Source: Oscillospiraceae bacterium (GTDB lineage: Bacteria > Bacillota > Clostridia > Lachnospirales > Lachnospiraceae). From it: a stretch of DNA of 62,725 nt. The stretch covers positions 1-62,725 of the forward strand of contig JAETOO010000020.1 in NCBI GenBank assembly GCA_021771715.1, in the 5' to 3' direction. Both the position numbers and the translations under genes were made by a program. A model generated the notes under the pieces. That model was not told the origin of the DNA. It saw only the letters and a program-made list of their open reading frames with translations, and searched no databases. Below, piece after piece: positions 1 through 7,868 of the stretch (positions are counted from its first letter, which is position 1; each line of letters starts with the position of its first letter).

Positions 1-216
1 ACCGTGTTGACCAGGTGCGTCCAGACCTTCCCAGGGAGCTGCTGCACGATGCTGGTGATCTTGCTGAGCATGTTGCTCATGGCCGACGAGGCATTGCTGA
101 GCATCTGCTGGCCCCACTGGACCAGCCGGGTGACGGTATTGACCAGGTGCGTCCACACCTTCCCAGGGAGCTGCTGCACGATGCTGGTGATCTTGCTGAG
201 CATGTTGCTCATGGCC
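1..216 (-). repeat. 132-bp in-frame tandem repeat in the tape measure gene
   Basis: Positions 1-84 and 133-216 are almost identical, with a period of 132 bp (44 codons). Each copy encodes a segment ending SKITSIVQQLPGKVWTHL. Only a few bases differ between the copies, so the duplication is recent. More copies may lie left of the window. Confidence 0.85.
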
Positions 217-1958
217 TGCTGGGCCTGGGCGATCATATTGCTGCCCCATGTCAGCAGGTTGTCGAGGACCATCTGGAAGATCTCGGCCGCCTTGTCCTTC
301 AGCGTGGCCAGCCCGTCAACGATCGCGGTGACGATCCGGGGGATGGCTTTACCGAGTTTGGACAGCAGCTCCGGCACGGCAGCGGTGATCTGCCCCCAGA
401 GGTTTTTCGCACATTCGAGGACCTGAGGAGCCGCCGCGACGAGCGCGTCAACGATGGCCACGATGATGTCAGGGATGGCCGCAGCCAGCTTGACGATGAT
501 GTCAGGAATGGCCTCGACCAGAGCCATCAGGAGGTCGATCCCGGCCGCCAGAATATCCGGGGCGGAAGCGGCCAGCGTGGTCACGATAGAGGTCACAATC
601 TCGGGCAGAGCAGCGACCAGCGACTTGATGACCACGGGCAGCGCGTCGACCAGAGCCATCAGAAGCTCGACCCCAGCCTCCAGGATCTTCGGGATGGAAG
701 AGACCAGGAACTTGACGATCGAGTCGATGATCTTAGGCAGAGCAGCGACCAAAACCGGCAGGGCGTCGAGGATCCCCTGAGCCAAACCGAGGATCAGATC
801 CAGAGCGCAGTCGAGGATCGCGGGCAGCTGGTCCAGGAGCGAGGTCGTGACATAGCTGATCAGCTCAACCAGAGCGGGCAGAAGCGACGGCAGCATGGAG
901 CTGATGCCGCTCACGATCCCCGTAAAGATCGAGGTGAGCGTGTCCAGGAGCGAGCCCAGCCCGTCCCCTTCGATGAAGCCCGTGATCGTCTGGACGATCT
1001 TGTCAGCGGTTCCGACAAAGTCAAAGCTCAGGACCGTCTCCTGGAGCTGCTTCAGAACACTCTGGCCAGCTGAAAGCACGGCAGGGACGATGGCAGCCAC
1101 CAGCCCGGGGATCTGTGCAATAATGGCACCGCCGAGGGCGGGAAGTGTCTCGGCAAAGCGCGGGATGATCTCGGCGAGGTTTTTGACGATATTGTCCGCC
1201 GCTGTGGCGAAAGCATCCGCCAGCTGGTCCGTGTCACCGGATCCGTTCATGAAGTTGTCCCAGGCGGCCTTGGCCGAAGCCATAGAGCCCTCCAGTGTGC
1301 TCGCGGCCTCTTTTGCTGTGGTGCCAGTGATCCCCATTTCTTCCTGAACGGCATGGATCGCCTGGTAGACGTCGTTCAGGTTGTTGATGTCGTACTTGAC
1401 GCCGGTCAGCTTTTCCGCATCAGCCAGGAGGCGCTCCATCTCTGTCTTGGTGCCACCGTAGCCGAGCTTCAGGTTGTCCAGCATCGTGTAATTTTGCTTT
1501 GCGAAGCCCTGATAGGCGTTCTGGATCATGTCCATGGACGTGCCCATCTTGTTCGCATTGTCGGCCATGTCTATGATGGCCATGTCGGCCACTTTGGCCG
1601 CTTCCTCAGTGTTTCCACCGAGGGACTGGAGCAGAGACGCCGAGAAGCTCGTGACCGTGCTCATGTAGTCGTTGGCGGACATGCCCGCCGTTTGGTAGGC
1701 ACGATCCGCCGACGCGATGACCGCGTCAGCTGCATCGCCGAAGAGCGTCTCCACGCCTCCGACGTTCTGCTCCAGCTGCCCCACACTGTCGAGGGCAGAC
1801 TTTCCGAGGTTGGCCAGAGCATCAACCGCTCTGGTCATCATCTGGCCGGTAAACACGCCCAGCGCTTGCTGGGCGACGCTTGCGACCTTGCCCATACCTG
1901 ACTGTAGACCGCCAGTGTCCAGGCTTGTATCAAATTTCAGAGTCCCGTCTGATGCCAT
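1..1958 (-). CDS. Phage tail tape measure protein (3' end outside window)
   Basis: The protein sets tail length and is threaded inside the tail tube. The open frame starts at ATG 1958 behind AGGAGGAGAAGG and runs off the left edge, so at least 652 codons are present and the C-terminus is missing. The N-terminal 200 residues are alpha-helical and alanine-rich (starting MASDGTLKFDTSLD) as in TP901-type tape measures. A long central stretch is strongly hydrophobic, with repeated LPxIVxxIV-type segments, as expected for a protein that inserts in the membrane during DNA injection. It follows the two tail assembly chaperone genes and overlaps the Gp15 gene by 29 nt. Confidence 0.9.
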   Translation of the reverse strand, partial: MASDGTLKFDTSLDTGGLQSGMGKVASVAQQALGVFTGQMMTRAVDALANLGKSALDSVGQLEQNVGGVETLFGDAADAVIASADRAYQTAGMSANDYMSTVTSFSASLLQSLGGNTEEAAKVADMAIIDMADNANKMGTSMDMIQNAYQGFAKQNYTMLDNLKLGYGGTKTEMERLLADAEKLTGVKYDINNLNDVYQAIHAVQEEMGITGTTAKEAASTLEGSMASAKAAWDNFMNGSGDTDQLADAFATAADNIVKNLAEIIPRFAETLPALGGAIIAQIPGLVAAIVPAVLSAGQSVLKQLQETVLSFDFVGTADKIVQTITGFIEGDGLGSLLDTLTSIFTGIVSGISSMLPSLLPALVELISYVTTSLLDQLPAILDCALDLILGLAQGILDALPVLVAALPKIIDSIVKFLVSSIPKILEAGVELLMALVDALPVVIKSLVAALPEIVTSIVTTLAASAPDILAAGIDLLMALVEAIPDIIVKLAAAIPDIIVAIVDALVAAAPQVLECAKNLWGQITAAVPELLSKLGKAIPRIVTAIVDGLATLKDKAAEIFQMVLDNLLTWGSNMIAQAQQAMSNMLSKITSIVQQLPGKVWTHLVNTVTRLVQWGQQMLSNASSAMSNMLSKITSIVQQLPGKVWTHLVNT

Positions 1959-2577
1959 GACCTTCTCCTCCTGCTAAAAGGGCGGCAGGGTTGCCGCCGT
2001 TCATGAGTAGAGAGTTCAGGTCACTTTCGAGCTGCTGCCGGTCAGCCGACTGAGGGAGCGCATAGACGCGCTTCAGGTGCTCATAGTGCTGCCGTTGCTC
2101 CTTGGACGCTTTTGCCGGGATCTTCATCGTGCGGTAGCCGATGATCTTGACCAGCTGAGTCTCTTCAGGGAGCGATCGAAAAAGCGCTCGAAACTGCCAC
2201 CAGTGGAGGGGGTGTCGCGCCAGGTCCAGGCCGTAGGCCTGCATAAACGCGGAGTAAATATAGTCGGCGTCATACTCGTAAGAAAAGGGCGGGTCTTTGT
2301 CGCTGTCCGTGGCGTCAGCCTCCGTCGTCTCAGCGGGATCCGCGCCGCAACGATAAAACCAGATCATTTGATTGATCGCCTCGTCGAGTACGCTGCCATC
2401 AAAAACGGTGCCCGGAAAATAGAGGTCCAGCGCGGTCCGGAGCTTTTCCAGATCGTCGAGCTGACCGTCTTGCAGGACTTCCTCGAAAAGGATCCCCGTG
2501 CGAAAGTCGGTAGTGATCGGGACCATCTGGCCCGCGATCTCGACCTCTTCGGGCAGGCCGTCGATCAGAAGGTTCAG
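1930..2577 (-). CDS. Bacteriophage Gp15-family tail assembly chaperone, probable CTG start
   Basis: Belongs to the Gp15-like family, found directly before tape measure genes and thought to act as the second tail chaperone (gpT-like). The first ATG in frame is at 2526, but 17 codons upstream also read as protein (NLLIDGLPEEVEIAGQ), matching the usual N-terminus of the family. No ATG, GTG or TTG exists in that extension. The most likely start is CTG at 2577, overlapping the TGA of the upstream chaperone gene as CTGA. An in-frame TAA just upstream makes a classical -1 frameshift fusion unlikely. The alternative is a shorter protein from ATG 2526. Confidence 0.75.
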   Translation of the reverse strand: MNLLIDGLPEEVEIAGQMVPITTDFRTGILFEEVLQDGQLDDLEKLRTALDLYFPGTVFDGSVLDEAINQMIWFYRCGADPAETTEADATDSDKDPPFSYEYDADYIYSAFMQAYGLDLARHPLHWWQFRALFRSLPEETQLVKIIGYRTMKIPAKASKEQRQHYEHLKRVYALPQSADRQQLESDLNSLLMNGGNPAALLAGGEGHGIRRDSEI

Positions 2578-2984
2578 TGCCTTTTACCCTTGCCGTGACC
2601 GTGCTGCTGGGAGACGAACTGCGCGGTCTGCATCTGCCGGGTGGCGGCCTGCTGGCGCTGGGTGTAGCGGTTGGTGAAGTCGTTGAGAGTCTTCCTCTCG
2701 CTGGCAGCCCACTCGCTGACCTTCTCGATGGCCTTCAGGTGCTCCATGACGTTCATCTTGCCGTGGAAGAGCCTGTCGGCCGTTCCGGATCCGAAGATCT
2801 CGTCGAAGCACACATTGACCACTTCACACTGGGCGCGGTAATTGGCCGCAGCGGTCGGGAAGTTCTCGCGCTTTTTGGCCTGAGCCGTGTCGCGCATTTT
2901 GATCATGGACTGCTCAAACTTCTCCATGAAGTCCGCATCCATCAGATCGCCTTCGAGTTTCACGTCGTTAATAATCAATTCCAT
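2574..2984 (-). CDS. Tail assembly chaperone (gpG-like)
   Basis: A 136-residue protein starting MELIINDVKLEG, located between the tail tube and Gp15/tape measure genes. That is the fixed position of the tail assembly chaperone that coats the tape measure during tail building. The sequence is charged and helical, with a Gln- and His-rich C-terminus (HGHGKGKRH). The stop codon overlaps the probable start of the Gp15 gene, so the two are likely translationally coupled. The family assignment rests on size, context and overall character rather than a catalytic motif. Confidence 0.75.
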   Translation of the reverse strand: MELIINDVKLEGDLMDADFMEKFEQSMIKMRDTAQAKKRENFPTAAANYRAQCEVVNVCFDEIFGSGTADRLFHGKMNVMEHLKAIEKVSEWAASERKTLNDFTNRYTQRQQAATRQMQTAQFVSQQHGHGKGKRH

Positions 2985-3014
2985 TATTCTGTTGTCCTCC
3001 TCTGGTCGGTGCTA

Positions 3015-3057
3015 TAAAAAGAGCACCAGCAGGCTGCACCGTTGCGCCTGCTGGTGC
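3015..3057 (-). terminator. Rho-independent terminator between tail tube and tail chaperone genes
   Basis: A 12-bp perfect stem (3023-3034 with 3046-3057) is followed on the minus strand by a T run (3016-3021). It sits just after the tail tube stop codon and probably lowers expression of the chaperone and tape measure genes relative to the abundant tube protein. Confidence 0.85.
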
Positions 3058-3110
3058 CTGGTCGCTCACTGCCCCATCGGGCCAGTAGTACGGAGCCAGT
3101 GTTTACTTGT

Positions 3111-3677
3111 TTAGTCGCCGGAAACGACGGGAGCGTCGTATTTGCCAGCGAAAGTGCCAGCCGTGAACTTTTTGCTCACGGTGTCAAATTTGCCCTGAAT
3201 GGGATCGCCGACCGCGTGAAGCGTGCCAGAGACGCTGATCTTCTCGCCACCTGCTCCGGAGTTATCGCTGACCTCATTGGCCACGGTAAACTGGCGGGCG
3301 GTGTATTCGGCCGATGTCTCGCTCGGGGTCCCGATCGGGTTGAAGATCTCCACCCGGACATATTTCAGCTGGGCCTCGTCGCCGGTGGCGTGGTCGCGCC
3401 CCATCTTCCAGAGCTTGTAGATCGCTTTCTGGGAAGGGATCAGGCGGGACTCGTAGGAGAACTCGGTCTCGTAGCCGGTGATGTCAGTCGAGGCCGTGAC
3501 CTCGTTGACATAGGTCTCGCTGTCGGTCTGGGCCCCGGGACTCTCGTCCAGGGTAGTGAAGCCGGTGCCCATGAGCTCGTAGGTGCCATCGATCTCGGCG
3601 TAGTCCGCGATGGCGTTCCGGAGCAGGGCAGCGCGGCTCTCGTCAAAGAGCTGAAGATCAAAAATTTTCTTTTTCAT
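3111..3677 (-). CDS. Major tail tube protein with N-terminal Prp-type processing motif
   Basis: A 188-residue protein. ATG 3677 was chosen because AAGGAGGCATAAGCGC precedes it and the in-frame upstream sequence is low-complexity Arg/Ser with no phage character. It sits between the tail terminator and the tail chaperones, the standard position of the tube protein. The N-terminus MKKKIFDLQLFDES matches the start of the phage's scaffold and capsid proteins; this LQLF/D motif resembles the LQFF/A site cut by the protease Prp in ribosomal protein L27. Removal of about 11 residues during assembly is predicted, not shown. Confidence 0.85.
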   Translation of the reverse strand: MKKKIFDLQLFDESRAALLRNAIADYAEIDGTYELMGTGFTTLDESPGAQTDSETYVNEVTASTDITGYETEFSYESRLIPSQKAIYKLWKMGRDHATGDEAQLKYVRVEIFNPIGTPSETSAEYTARQFTVANEVSDNSGAGGEKISVSGTLHAVGDPIQGKFDTVSKKFTAGTFAGKYDAPVVSGD

Positions 3678-3681
3678 GCGC

Positions 3682-4107
3682 TTATGCCTCCTTGTGATAA
3701 ATGAGTTCGATCTGTATCTGGTATCTGGCGTTCTGCATCGACTCGTCGAACATGTAGCCAGACGACAAAACAGCGAGCTGCTCCGGGTGCATCCCCTCAG
3801 GGAGCTCCGGGAAGTTGCCCGCTGTGCTCTGGGCCTCCACCCATGCCGCGAAGTCCTCATAGAAGGAGCTGTTCGCGATATTCTGGAGGCGGTCCATTCC
3901 GTAATACTCGCGGCTGCCAAAGTTGAACTGGTAGCGCCGGTCTGAGCTGCCGTCGATGTAGGTCTCGATCACGGGGTTGAAGATGCCGGTCTCGATGGTG
4001 TACTCTTGCGGCTGGTCGCCCAGGGCGTCCACGCGGAACACTCCGTCAGCCAGCAGAGGGCAGTCCAGGAAGAAGGCAGTCACGCCCTCAATAATTGACT
4101 TGACCAT
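3682..4107 (-). CDS. Tail terminator / minor capsid-type head-tail joining protein
   Basis: A 141-residue protein (starts MVKSIIEGVTAFFLDCPLL) directly upstream of the tail tube gene with a 4-nt gap. Position and size fit the tail terminator that caps the tube at the head-proximal end. The sequence is like the 'minor capsid protein' group seen in Clostridia siphoviruses. No catalytic motif is expected. The functional call is mostly from gene order. Confidence 0.65.
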   Translation of the reverse strand: MVKSIIEGVTAFFLDCPLLADGVFRVDALGDQPQEYTIETGIFNPVIETYIDGSSDRRYQFNFGSREYYGMDRLQNIANSSFYEDFAAWVEAQSTAGNFPELPEGMHPEQLAVLSSGYMFDESMQNARYQIQIELIYHKEA

Positions 4108-4119
4108 GCTTGGCCTCCT

Positions 4120-4497
4120 TTATTTGCTGTTGATCAGCCGTTCAATCTGTGCCCTGTGCGCGACTTTCATGCGTTCAAACCACATGCCGCCGCGCCTCGG
4201 GTCGTAAGACCGAGTCTGGCTGGTGTTGTAGTACTGGGCTCTGGCGTATGGCGCGATATACTGCACCTCGCCGGAGCCGATGACGGTGCCCAGAGTGCCT
4301 GAGCGCTCCAGCGCGCCGGTCCGTTTTGGGACCATCGGGGCGCAGAGTCGGAGCACCTCGCTGTCAATTTTCTCTTGCTTTAGGCTGATTACTTTGTTCA
4401 GCCCCGGGGCGCAGCCGTTGTTCCAGATTAGCTGGACCCGGCCGTTTCTTCCCTGAATGATGGCCCCTCTGGGGCTCCTGATCGGCTTAAATGCCAT
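4120..4497 (-). CDS. Minor capsid / HK97 gp10-like head-tail joining protein
   Basis: A 125-residue basic protein. The segment APMVPKRTGALERSG matches the conserved 'P-x-R/D-T-G-x-L' region of gp10-like tail completion proteins and the minor capsid 2 group. It lies in the connector cluster between the capsid and the tail tube. Start ATG 4497 has a weak ribosome site and sits 2 nt from the upstream stop codon, which suggests translational coupling. Confidence 0.7.
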   Translation of the reverse strand: MAFKPIRSPRGAIIQGRNGRVQLIWNNGCAPGLNKVISLKQEKIDSEVLRLCAPMVPKRTGALERSGTLGTVIGSGEVQYIAPYARAQYYNTSQTRSYDPRRGGMWFERMKVAHRAQIERLINSK

Positions 4498-4498
4498 A

Positions 4499-4939
4499 TT
4501 ATTCGCCCCCTATCCGCCAGTGCTTGACCGCTGCTGAGCCGCGGATCGTGTTGTCGGCGTATTCCTTCACCGTGATGACGTCCACGAACTCAGTGGCGGC
4601 CAGCTGCTTGACAGCAGCCTCGTCGATCGGATCCGTTAGGGAGGTTTCACATGCCAGGACAATGTCGCCTTTCTGAAGCGTCCAGTGTTGCCTGGCTTCC
4701 TCCTCTGTCATGGCCTTGAAGGCCCTCTCGTTTGCATGGATCCGGTCGTTCTGGACCTTTGCGTCAATCGGGATCCGGAGCTTATAGGTCAGACTTTCAG
4801 CGTGGGCACCATCCGTGGAGTGGCCGGAGCTTTTCGACTCGTAGTAAGAGGCACCGGAGATGCAGGTCGGAAAATAAACCTCACGCCGGTCAGCGCTCAG
4901 CCGCTTATTGAAGACTGTGATCGTAACCTGCACATACAT
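4499..4939 (-). CDS. Putative head closure protein
   Basis: A 146-residue protein (starts MYVQVTITVFNKRLSADRR). By position, between the connector and gp10-like genes, it is the head closure (stopper) protein that seals the head after packaging. It overlaps the connector gene by 41 nt. No strong motif was recognised, so the role is inferred from synteny with SPP1/HK97-type phages. Confidence 0.6.
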   Translation of the reverse strand: MYVQVTITVFNKRLSADRREVYFPTCISGASYYESKSSGHSTDGAHAESLTYKLRIPIDAKVQNDRIHANERAFKAMTEEEARQHWTLQKGDIVLACETSLTDPIDEAAVKQLAATEFVDVITVKEYADNTIRGSAAVKHWRIGGE

Positions 4940-5321
4940 GACAGCACCCCACCTTTCTGCTGAGCCAGCCGGTCGGCAGCAGGTAAAGCCTGACCGCCTC
5001 GGCGATCTTCTTCCGAAGAGCCGCCTCAGCGGTCTGACCGTCCTGGGCCTCAGTCACATAGGTGACAGAGTAGCCGTCATTGCTCTCGCTTTTTACACCA
5101 GCGGACCCGCCGGCGCCGTTGCTTTGTTTGCTGTTGTAGACGACCTCCGCCGCAGCGCACACCGCGAGCTTCACGCGGTTGTCCTCTTTGGCAAAGATGT
5201 CGCCGTTGATATAGGTGAGGTAGCTGATGGCCGCCTCAGCCTCCGCCTCGACCCTGGGGAAGTCCTTCTCCGGGATCAGGGTCCCGAAGGTCTCAGTGTA
5301 AAACTCATAAGAAACGTACAT
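4905..5321 (-). CDS. Head-tail connector (gp6-like adaptor)
   Basis: A 138-residue mainly helical protein immediately after the capsid gene, starting MYVSYEFYTETFG. The pattern of an initial Tyr/Phe-rich helix, an acidic middle (EAEAEAAISYLT) and a helix with LAVCAAAEVVY fits the phage head-tail connector/adaptor family that binds the portal ring. The C-terminal tail contains three Cys (GCCHVC), unusual for the family. It is in the same transcription unit as the capsid gene, with a 16-nt gap. Confidence 0.75.
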   Translation of the reverse strand: MYVSYEFYTETFGTLIPEKDFPRVEAEAEAAISYLTYINGDIFAKEDNRVKLAVCAAAEVVYNSKQSNGAGGSAGVKSESNDGYSVTYVTEAQDGQTAEAALRKKIAEAVRLYLLPTGWLSRKVGCCHVCAGYDHSLQ

Positions 5322-5337
5322 CAGCCATCACCCCCTC

Positions 5338-6591
5338 TTAGGCCTTGGCCGTGACGGTCGCGTCGCCGGTCTTCTCGCACTTGCTGGTGCTGTCAACCTC
5401 CACGATCACGATCTTGTCGCCGGTCTTTGCAGCGATGTCAGCGGAGCCGTCCCATGCCGTGTAGCCGCTCTTGCAGATCGCACCGATGGCGGGCTTGGTG
5501 ACGCTGGGGCCGGTCTTGTACTTGTAGCTGTTGCCGTCAGAGAGCGCCGGGCTCACGGTGATCTTGGTGTCGCCGCTGTTGGTGCCTGCAGCAGACGTAA
5601 CGGTCAGCGTGGTGCCCGTAGTAGCGGGAGCCAGGACCGCAAACGGGAAGCGTTTGGTCTTGTCCTGCTCCAGGGAGTTGATCGGGTTCGGGATCTCCCA
5701 GCCCAGACGCATGACAGCCCGCAGCGCGACCATGTCATTCTGCATCAGGTTGTAGGCGATGGTGCCGTCCGTGTTCTGGACCACGCCCTCGGTGAAGAGC
5801 TTGAAGGTGATGTCCTTGCGGATAGAGTAGACCAGCTGGGAGAAGTCACCAGAGATCAGCATCGCCTCAGTCTTGTCGAAGGCCCCATTACGCGGGAAGT
5901 AGATGGCAGAGCCATCCAGGCTGTAATTGCCGGACTGCTGCATGGAGTTCAGGAAGAGCGGGCGATCGTTCTGGTCCTTCAGTCCACGCAGCTTGGCCCT
6001 CAGGGAGATGTCAGCGACGTGACCGTTCACGAAGAAGCCGGACTCCTCCACCTTGGAGATGACGCCGCCCTCACCGAGCAGGTCGGTGAAAAGGTCGTTG
6101 CCCATGACCACGGAAGCGCCCGCAGTCTTCGCAGAAGGCACCAGGCCGTCGCGCCAGTTGGTCGGCCTGCCGTCTCCGAAGAGGATGGCCGCGTCGATGA
6201 CCTTGCCGAAGGCCTCCTGCACCCTGGGCTTCACCTCGCCCCAGATGTCGTAGTCAGCGTCGTCCAGGACCGCCTCGGGGATGGGCACGATGACCGCGAT
6301 CTCCTCGGCGTAGATGACCTTCTTGTCCCATGCCTGCTTGGTGGTCTTCTTCGCGCCGGTATCACCGTTCACAAAGTAGGCGATCGGCAGGGAGTCCAGG
6401 ACGGGGAGCTTGTTCTGGGCGGTGGTCATGTCTGCCAGACGGCGACCGACCGAGAGGACAGCAGACTGCTCGATGGCTCCCTGGATGATCTCTTTGGCCC
6501 TGTCCTCGGGGATCAGAGCCTCCGCGCCCGAGCGGTCAATGATCTGGGCGTCGGTGTCAAAAAGCTGAAGATTGAAAAATCTCTTTTTCAT
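5338..6591 (-). CDS. Major capsid protein (HK97 fold) with C-terminal extension
   Basis: A 417-residue protein that forms the head shell. Residues about 20-310 read as the HK97-fold core (e.g. EIAVIVPIPEAVLDDADYD, AILFGDGRP). The last 90 residues are rich in Thr, Gly and Ser and look like an added beta-sandwich or decoration segment (TTLTVTSAAGTNSGDTKITV). The N-terminus MKKRFFNLQLFDTDAQ carries the LQLF/D motif shared with the scaffold and tail tube proteins and is probably trimmed by a Prp-type protease. Ribosome site GGAGGTAAAACT precedes ATG 6591. Confidence 0.92.
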   Translation of the reverse strand: MKKRFFNLQLFDTDAQIIDRSGAEALIPEDRAKEIIQGAIEQSAVLSVGRRLADMTTAQNKLPVLDSLPIAYFVNGDTGAKKTTKQAWDKKVIYAEEIAVIVPIPEAVLDDADYDIWGEVKPRVQEAFGKVIDAAILFGDGRPTNWRDGLVPSAKTAGASVVMGNDLFTDLLGEGGVISKVEESGFFVNGHVADISLRAKLRGLKDQNDRPLFLNSMQQSGNYSLDGSAIYFPRNGAFDKTEAMLISGDFSQLVYSIRKDITFKLFTEGVVQNTDGTIAYNLMQNDMVALRAVMRLGWEIPNPINSLEQDKTKRFPFAVLAPATTGTTLTVTSAAGTNSGDTKITVSPALSDGNSYKYKTGPSVTKPAIGAICKSGYTAWDGSADIAAKTGDKIVIVEVDSTSKCEKTGDATVTAKA

Positions 6592-6617
6592 AGTTTTACC
6601 TCCATAAAGTGTTGATG

Positions 6618-7235
6618 TTAGCGTCGCGCTGCTCGACGGATGGCGTCATTGATGGCGTCGTTGGTGCCCTGGCCAGAGCTTCCGCCCTGCCCGGAGCCGT
6701 CCGTTCCGGTCTTCACCTTGTAGGTGCCGCCCCCGGTCGTGAAGCGCGGGTTTTCTTTCAGGTACTTGGCGACCGCCTTCTCGAAGTCCAGCTTGTCATC
6801 CGCCTGCATGAGGGCGCTGACCTTGAACATGACATAGTCAAGATCCTCCTCGCGGACGCCCTTGGCGCGGAGCGCGTTGCTGTTCTTCAGGGCCGCCAGC
6901 TCAGCGAGCGCGTCGTCGCGCTCTTTTGTGATGCTGTCAACGTTGGGCCTGCTTGCCGCCTGCTGGGCCTTGTAGGTCGCGATGGCCTTGGACACTTCTT
7001 CCTCGCTCATGCCCTGCTGCTTGAAGTAGGACGCGAGAGCGGCCTTCTCGGCGCGTTGTGCCCTGGCGTTTGCAATCTCCTCGGCCTGCTGGAAGCTGTA
7101 AGAGCCGCCCCCGCCGTTGTTCCCGGCGCTTGCTACCTGGCCGCCGTCACCAGTCCCGGCTGCTCCGCCCTGGCTGCCGCCAGCGCCGCTCTGACCGCCG
7201 TCGTCAAAGAGCTGAAGGTTGAAGCGTTTTTTCAT
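6618..7235 (-). CDS. Capsid scaffold protein (DUF4355-like)
   Basis: A 205-residue protein directly upstream of the capsid gene, the normal scaffold position. It has a Gly/Ser/Gln-rich N-terminal third, a long charged helical middle (residues about 50-140, predicted coiled coil), and an Arg-rich C-terminus (NDAIRRAARR) suited to binding capsid subunits. It begins MKKRFNLQLFDDGG, the same LQLF/D processing motif as the capsid and tail tube proteins. Trimming of scaffold and capsid at such a site by Prp is known for staphylococcal phages; here it is inferred. Confidence 0.87.
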   Translation of the reverse strand: MKKRFNLQLFDDGGQSGAGGSQGGAAGTGDGGQVASAGNNGGGGSYSFQQAEEIANARAQRAEKAALASYFKQQGMSEEEVSKAIATYKAQQAASRPNVDSITKERDDALAELAALKNSNALRAKGVREEDLDYVMFKVSALMQADDKLDFEKAVAKYLKENPRFTTGGGTYKVKTGTDGSGQGGSSGQGTNDAINDAIRRAARR

Positions 7236-7303
7236 GATTTATTCCTCCGTTTTTATAGTGTGCGTGAACACGTTCCGGCTCATTGAGGCAGAGCCGTCCG
7301 GCC

Positions 7304-7331
7304 ATAAAAAGAGCGCCCTGGCTGGGCGCTC
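7304..7331 (-). terminator. Rho-independent terminator upstream of the scaffold gene
   Basis: An 8-bp GC-rich stem (7311-7318 with 7324-7331) is followed on the minus strand by a T run at 7305-7310. The hairpin overlaps the stop codon of the protease gene. It separates the packaging/protease genes from the scaffold-capsid genes, which may therefore need read-through or their own promoter. Confidence 0.75.
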
Positions 7332-7626
7332 AAATTATCAGTATCGTGTTGTCGTAGCTGTCCCGGATCCGGATGATCCCGATGTACCAGGTGTCGATCA
7401 GGGCCTTGCCGATGGCGTTCACTTCCTCCCACTCGATCCGGACGTCGCCCGGATCATCGAGGGCTTTGATCGTCATGCCTGCAATAGCCTCCAGCCCTTC
7501 GATCAGGGTGAGGGTGAGAGCGGAGACCGCAGCGCAGACGATGTTCTGGCCCGGCGCTTCGCCGTTGGCCCTGGGCGCGTGACCCTGGACAGTTATGTGA
7601 TGAAGATCGAGGTGTACTTTGATCAT
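7330..7626 (-). CDS. prp: Phage-encoded Prp-like cysteine protease
   Basis: A 98-residue protein of the ribosomal-processing cysteine protease family. The signature is present: catalytic His in VQGHA (His16) and catalytic Cys in GQNIVCAAVSAL (Cys31). In Firmicutes, host Prp removes the N-terminal extension of ribosomal protein L27 after LQFF and also cuts phage capsid and scaffold proteins. This copy lies inside the head operon, directly before three structural proteins that begin with an LQLF/D motif, so it probably serves the phage. The family's usual Asp before Ile-Val-Cys is replaced by Asn28. Confidence 0.8.
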   Translation of the reverse strand: MIKVHLDLHHITVQGHAPRANGEAPGQNIVCAAVSALTLTLIEGLEAIAGMTIKALDDPGDVRIEWEEVNAIGKALIDTWYIGIIRIRDSYDNTILII

Positions 7627-7630
7627 AGGC

Positions 7631-7867
7631 TCACACCTCGATCGGCTTCATAAGCGGCAGCTCCGCCAGATGTTCCGGGGGAAAGAACTCAGCCGCGATG
7701 CCGTTCTCTTTGCTGACAGATACGGGCGCGACGTCCGGCTCTTCTTTTGTCTCAGCGTTGCGAAAGCTGAAGACCCACTTGTCCGGGAGTTCGCTCGCCT
7801 CCGATATTTCAAGCCCGGCGCCCATAAAATCAAGCGCCGCCTTCTTTGCCTGCTCTATTGTGACCAT
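7631..7867 (-). CDS. Probable immunity protein for the capsid-linked toxin domain
   Basis: A 78-residue acidic protein starting MVTIEQAKKAALDFMG at ATG 7867, behind AAAAGGAGGAATAAC. The pattern (N-terminal helix, WVFSFRN strand, PVSVSKENG turn, EFFPPEH near the C-terminus) resembles small Imm35/YrhB-type immunity proteins found beside papain-fold polymorphic toxins. It begins 2 nt after the minor capsid-toxin gene stops, an arrangement typical of toxin-immunity pairs. The family call is from memory of sequence pattern. The pairing is inference. Confidence 0.6.
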   Translation of the reverse strand: MVTIEQAKKAALDFMGAGLEISEASELPDKWVFSFRNAETKEEPDVAPVSVSKENGIAAEFFPPEHLAELPLMKPIEV

Positions 7868-7868
7868 G

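Noticed and set aside
15-1073. Long plus-strand frame opposite the tape measure gene
   Set aside because: It is a shadow of the minus-strand gene; composition is arginine/aspartate-rich with no family features.
2574-2600. Programmed -1 frameshift between tail chaperone and Gp15
   Set aside because: No XXXYYYZ slippery heptamer, and the -1 frame has a TAA just upstream of the shared region.
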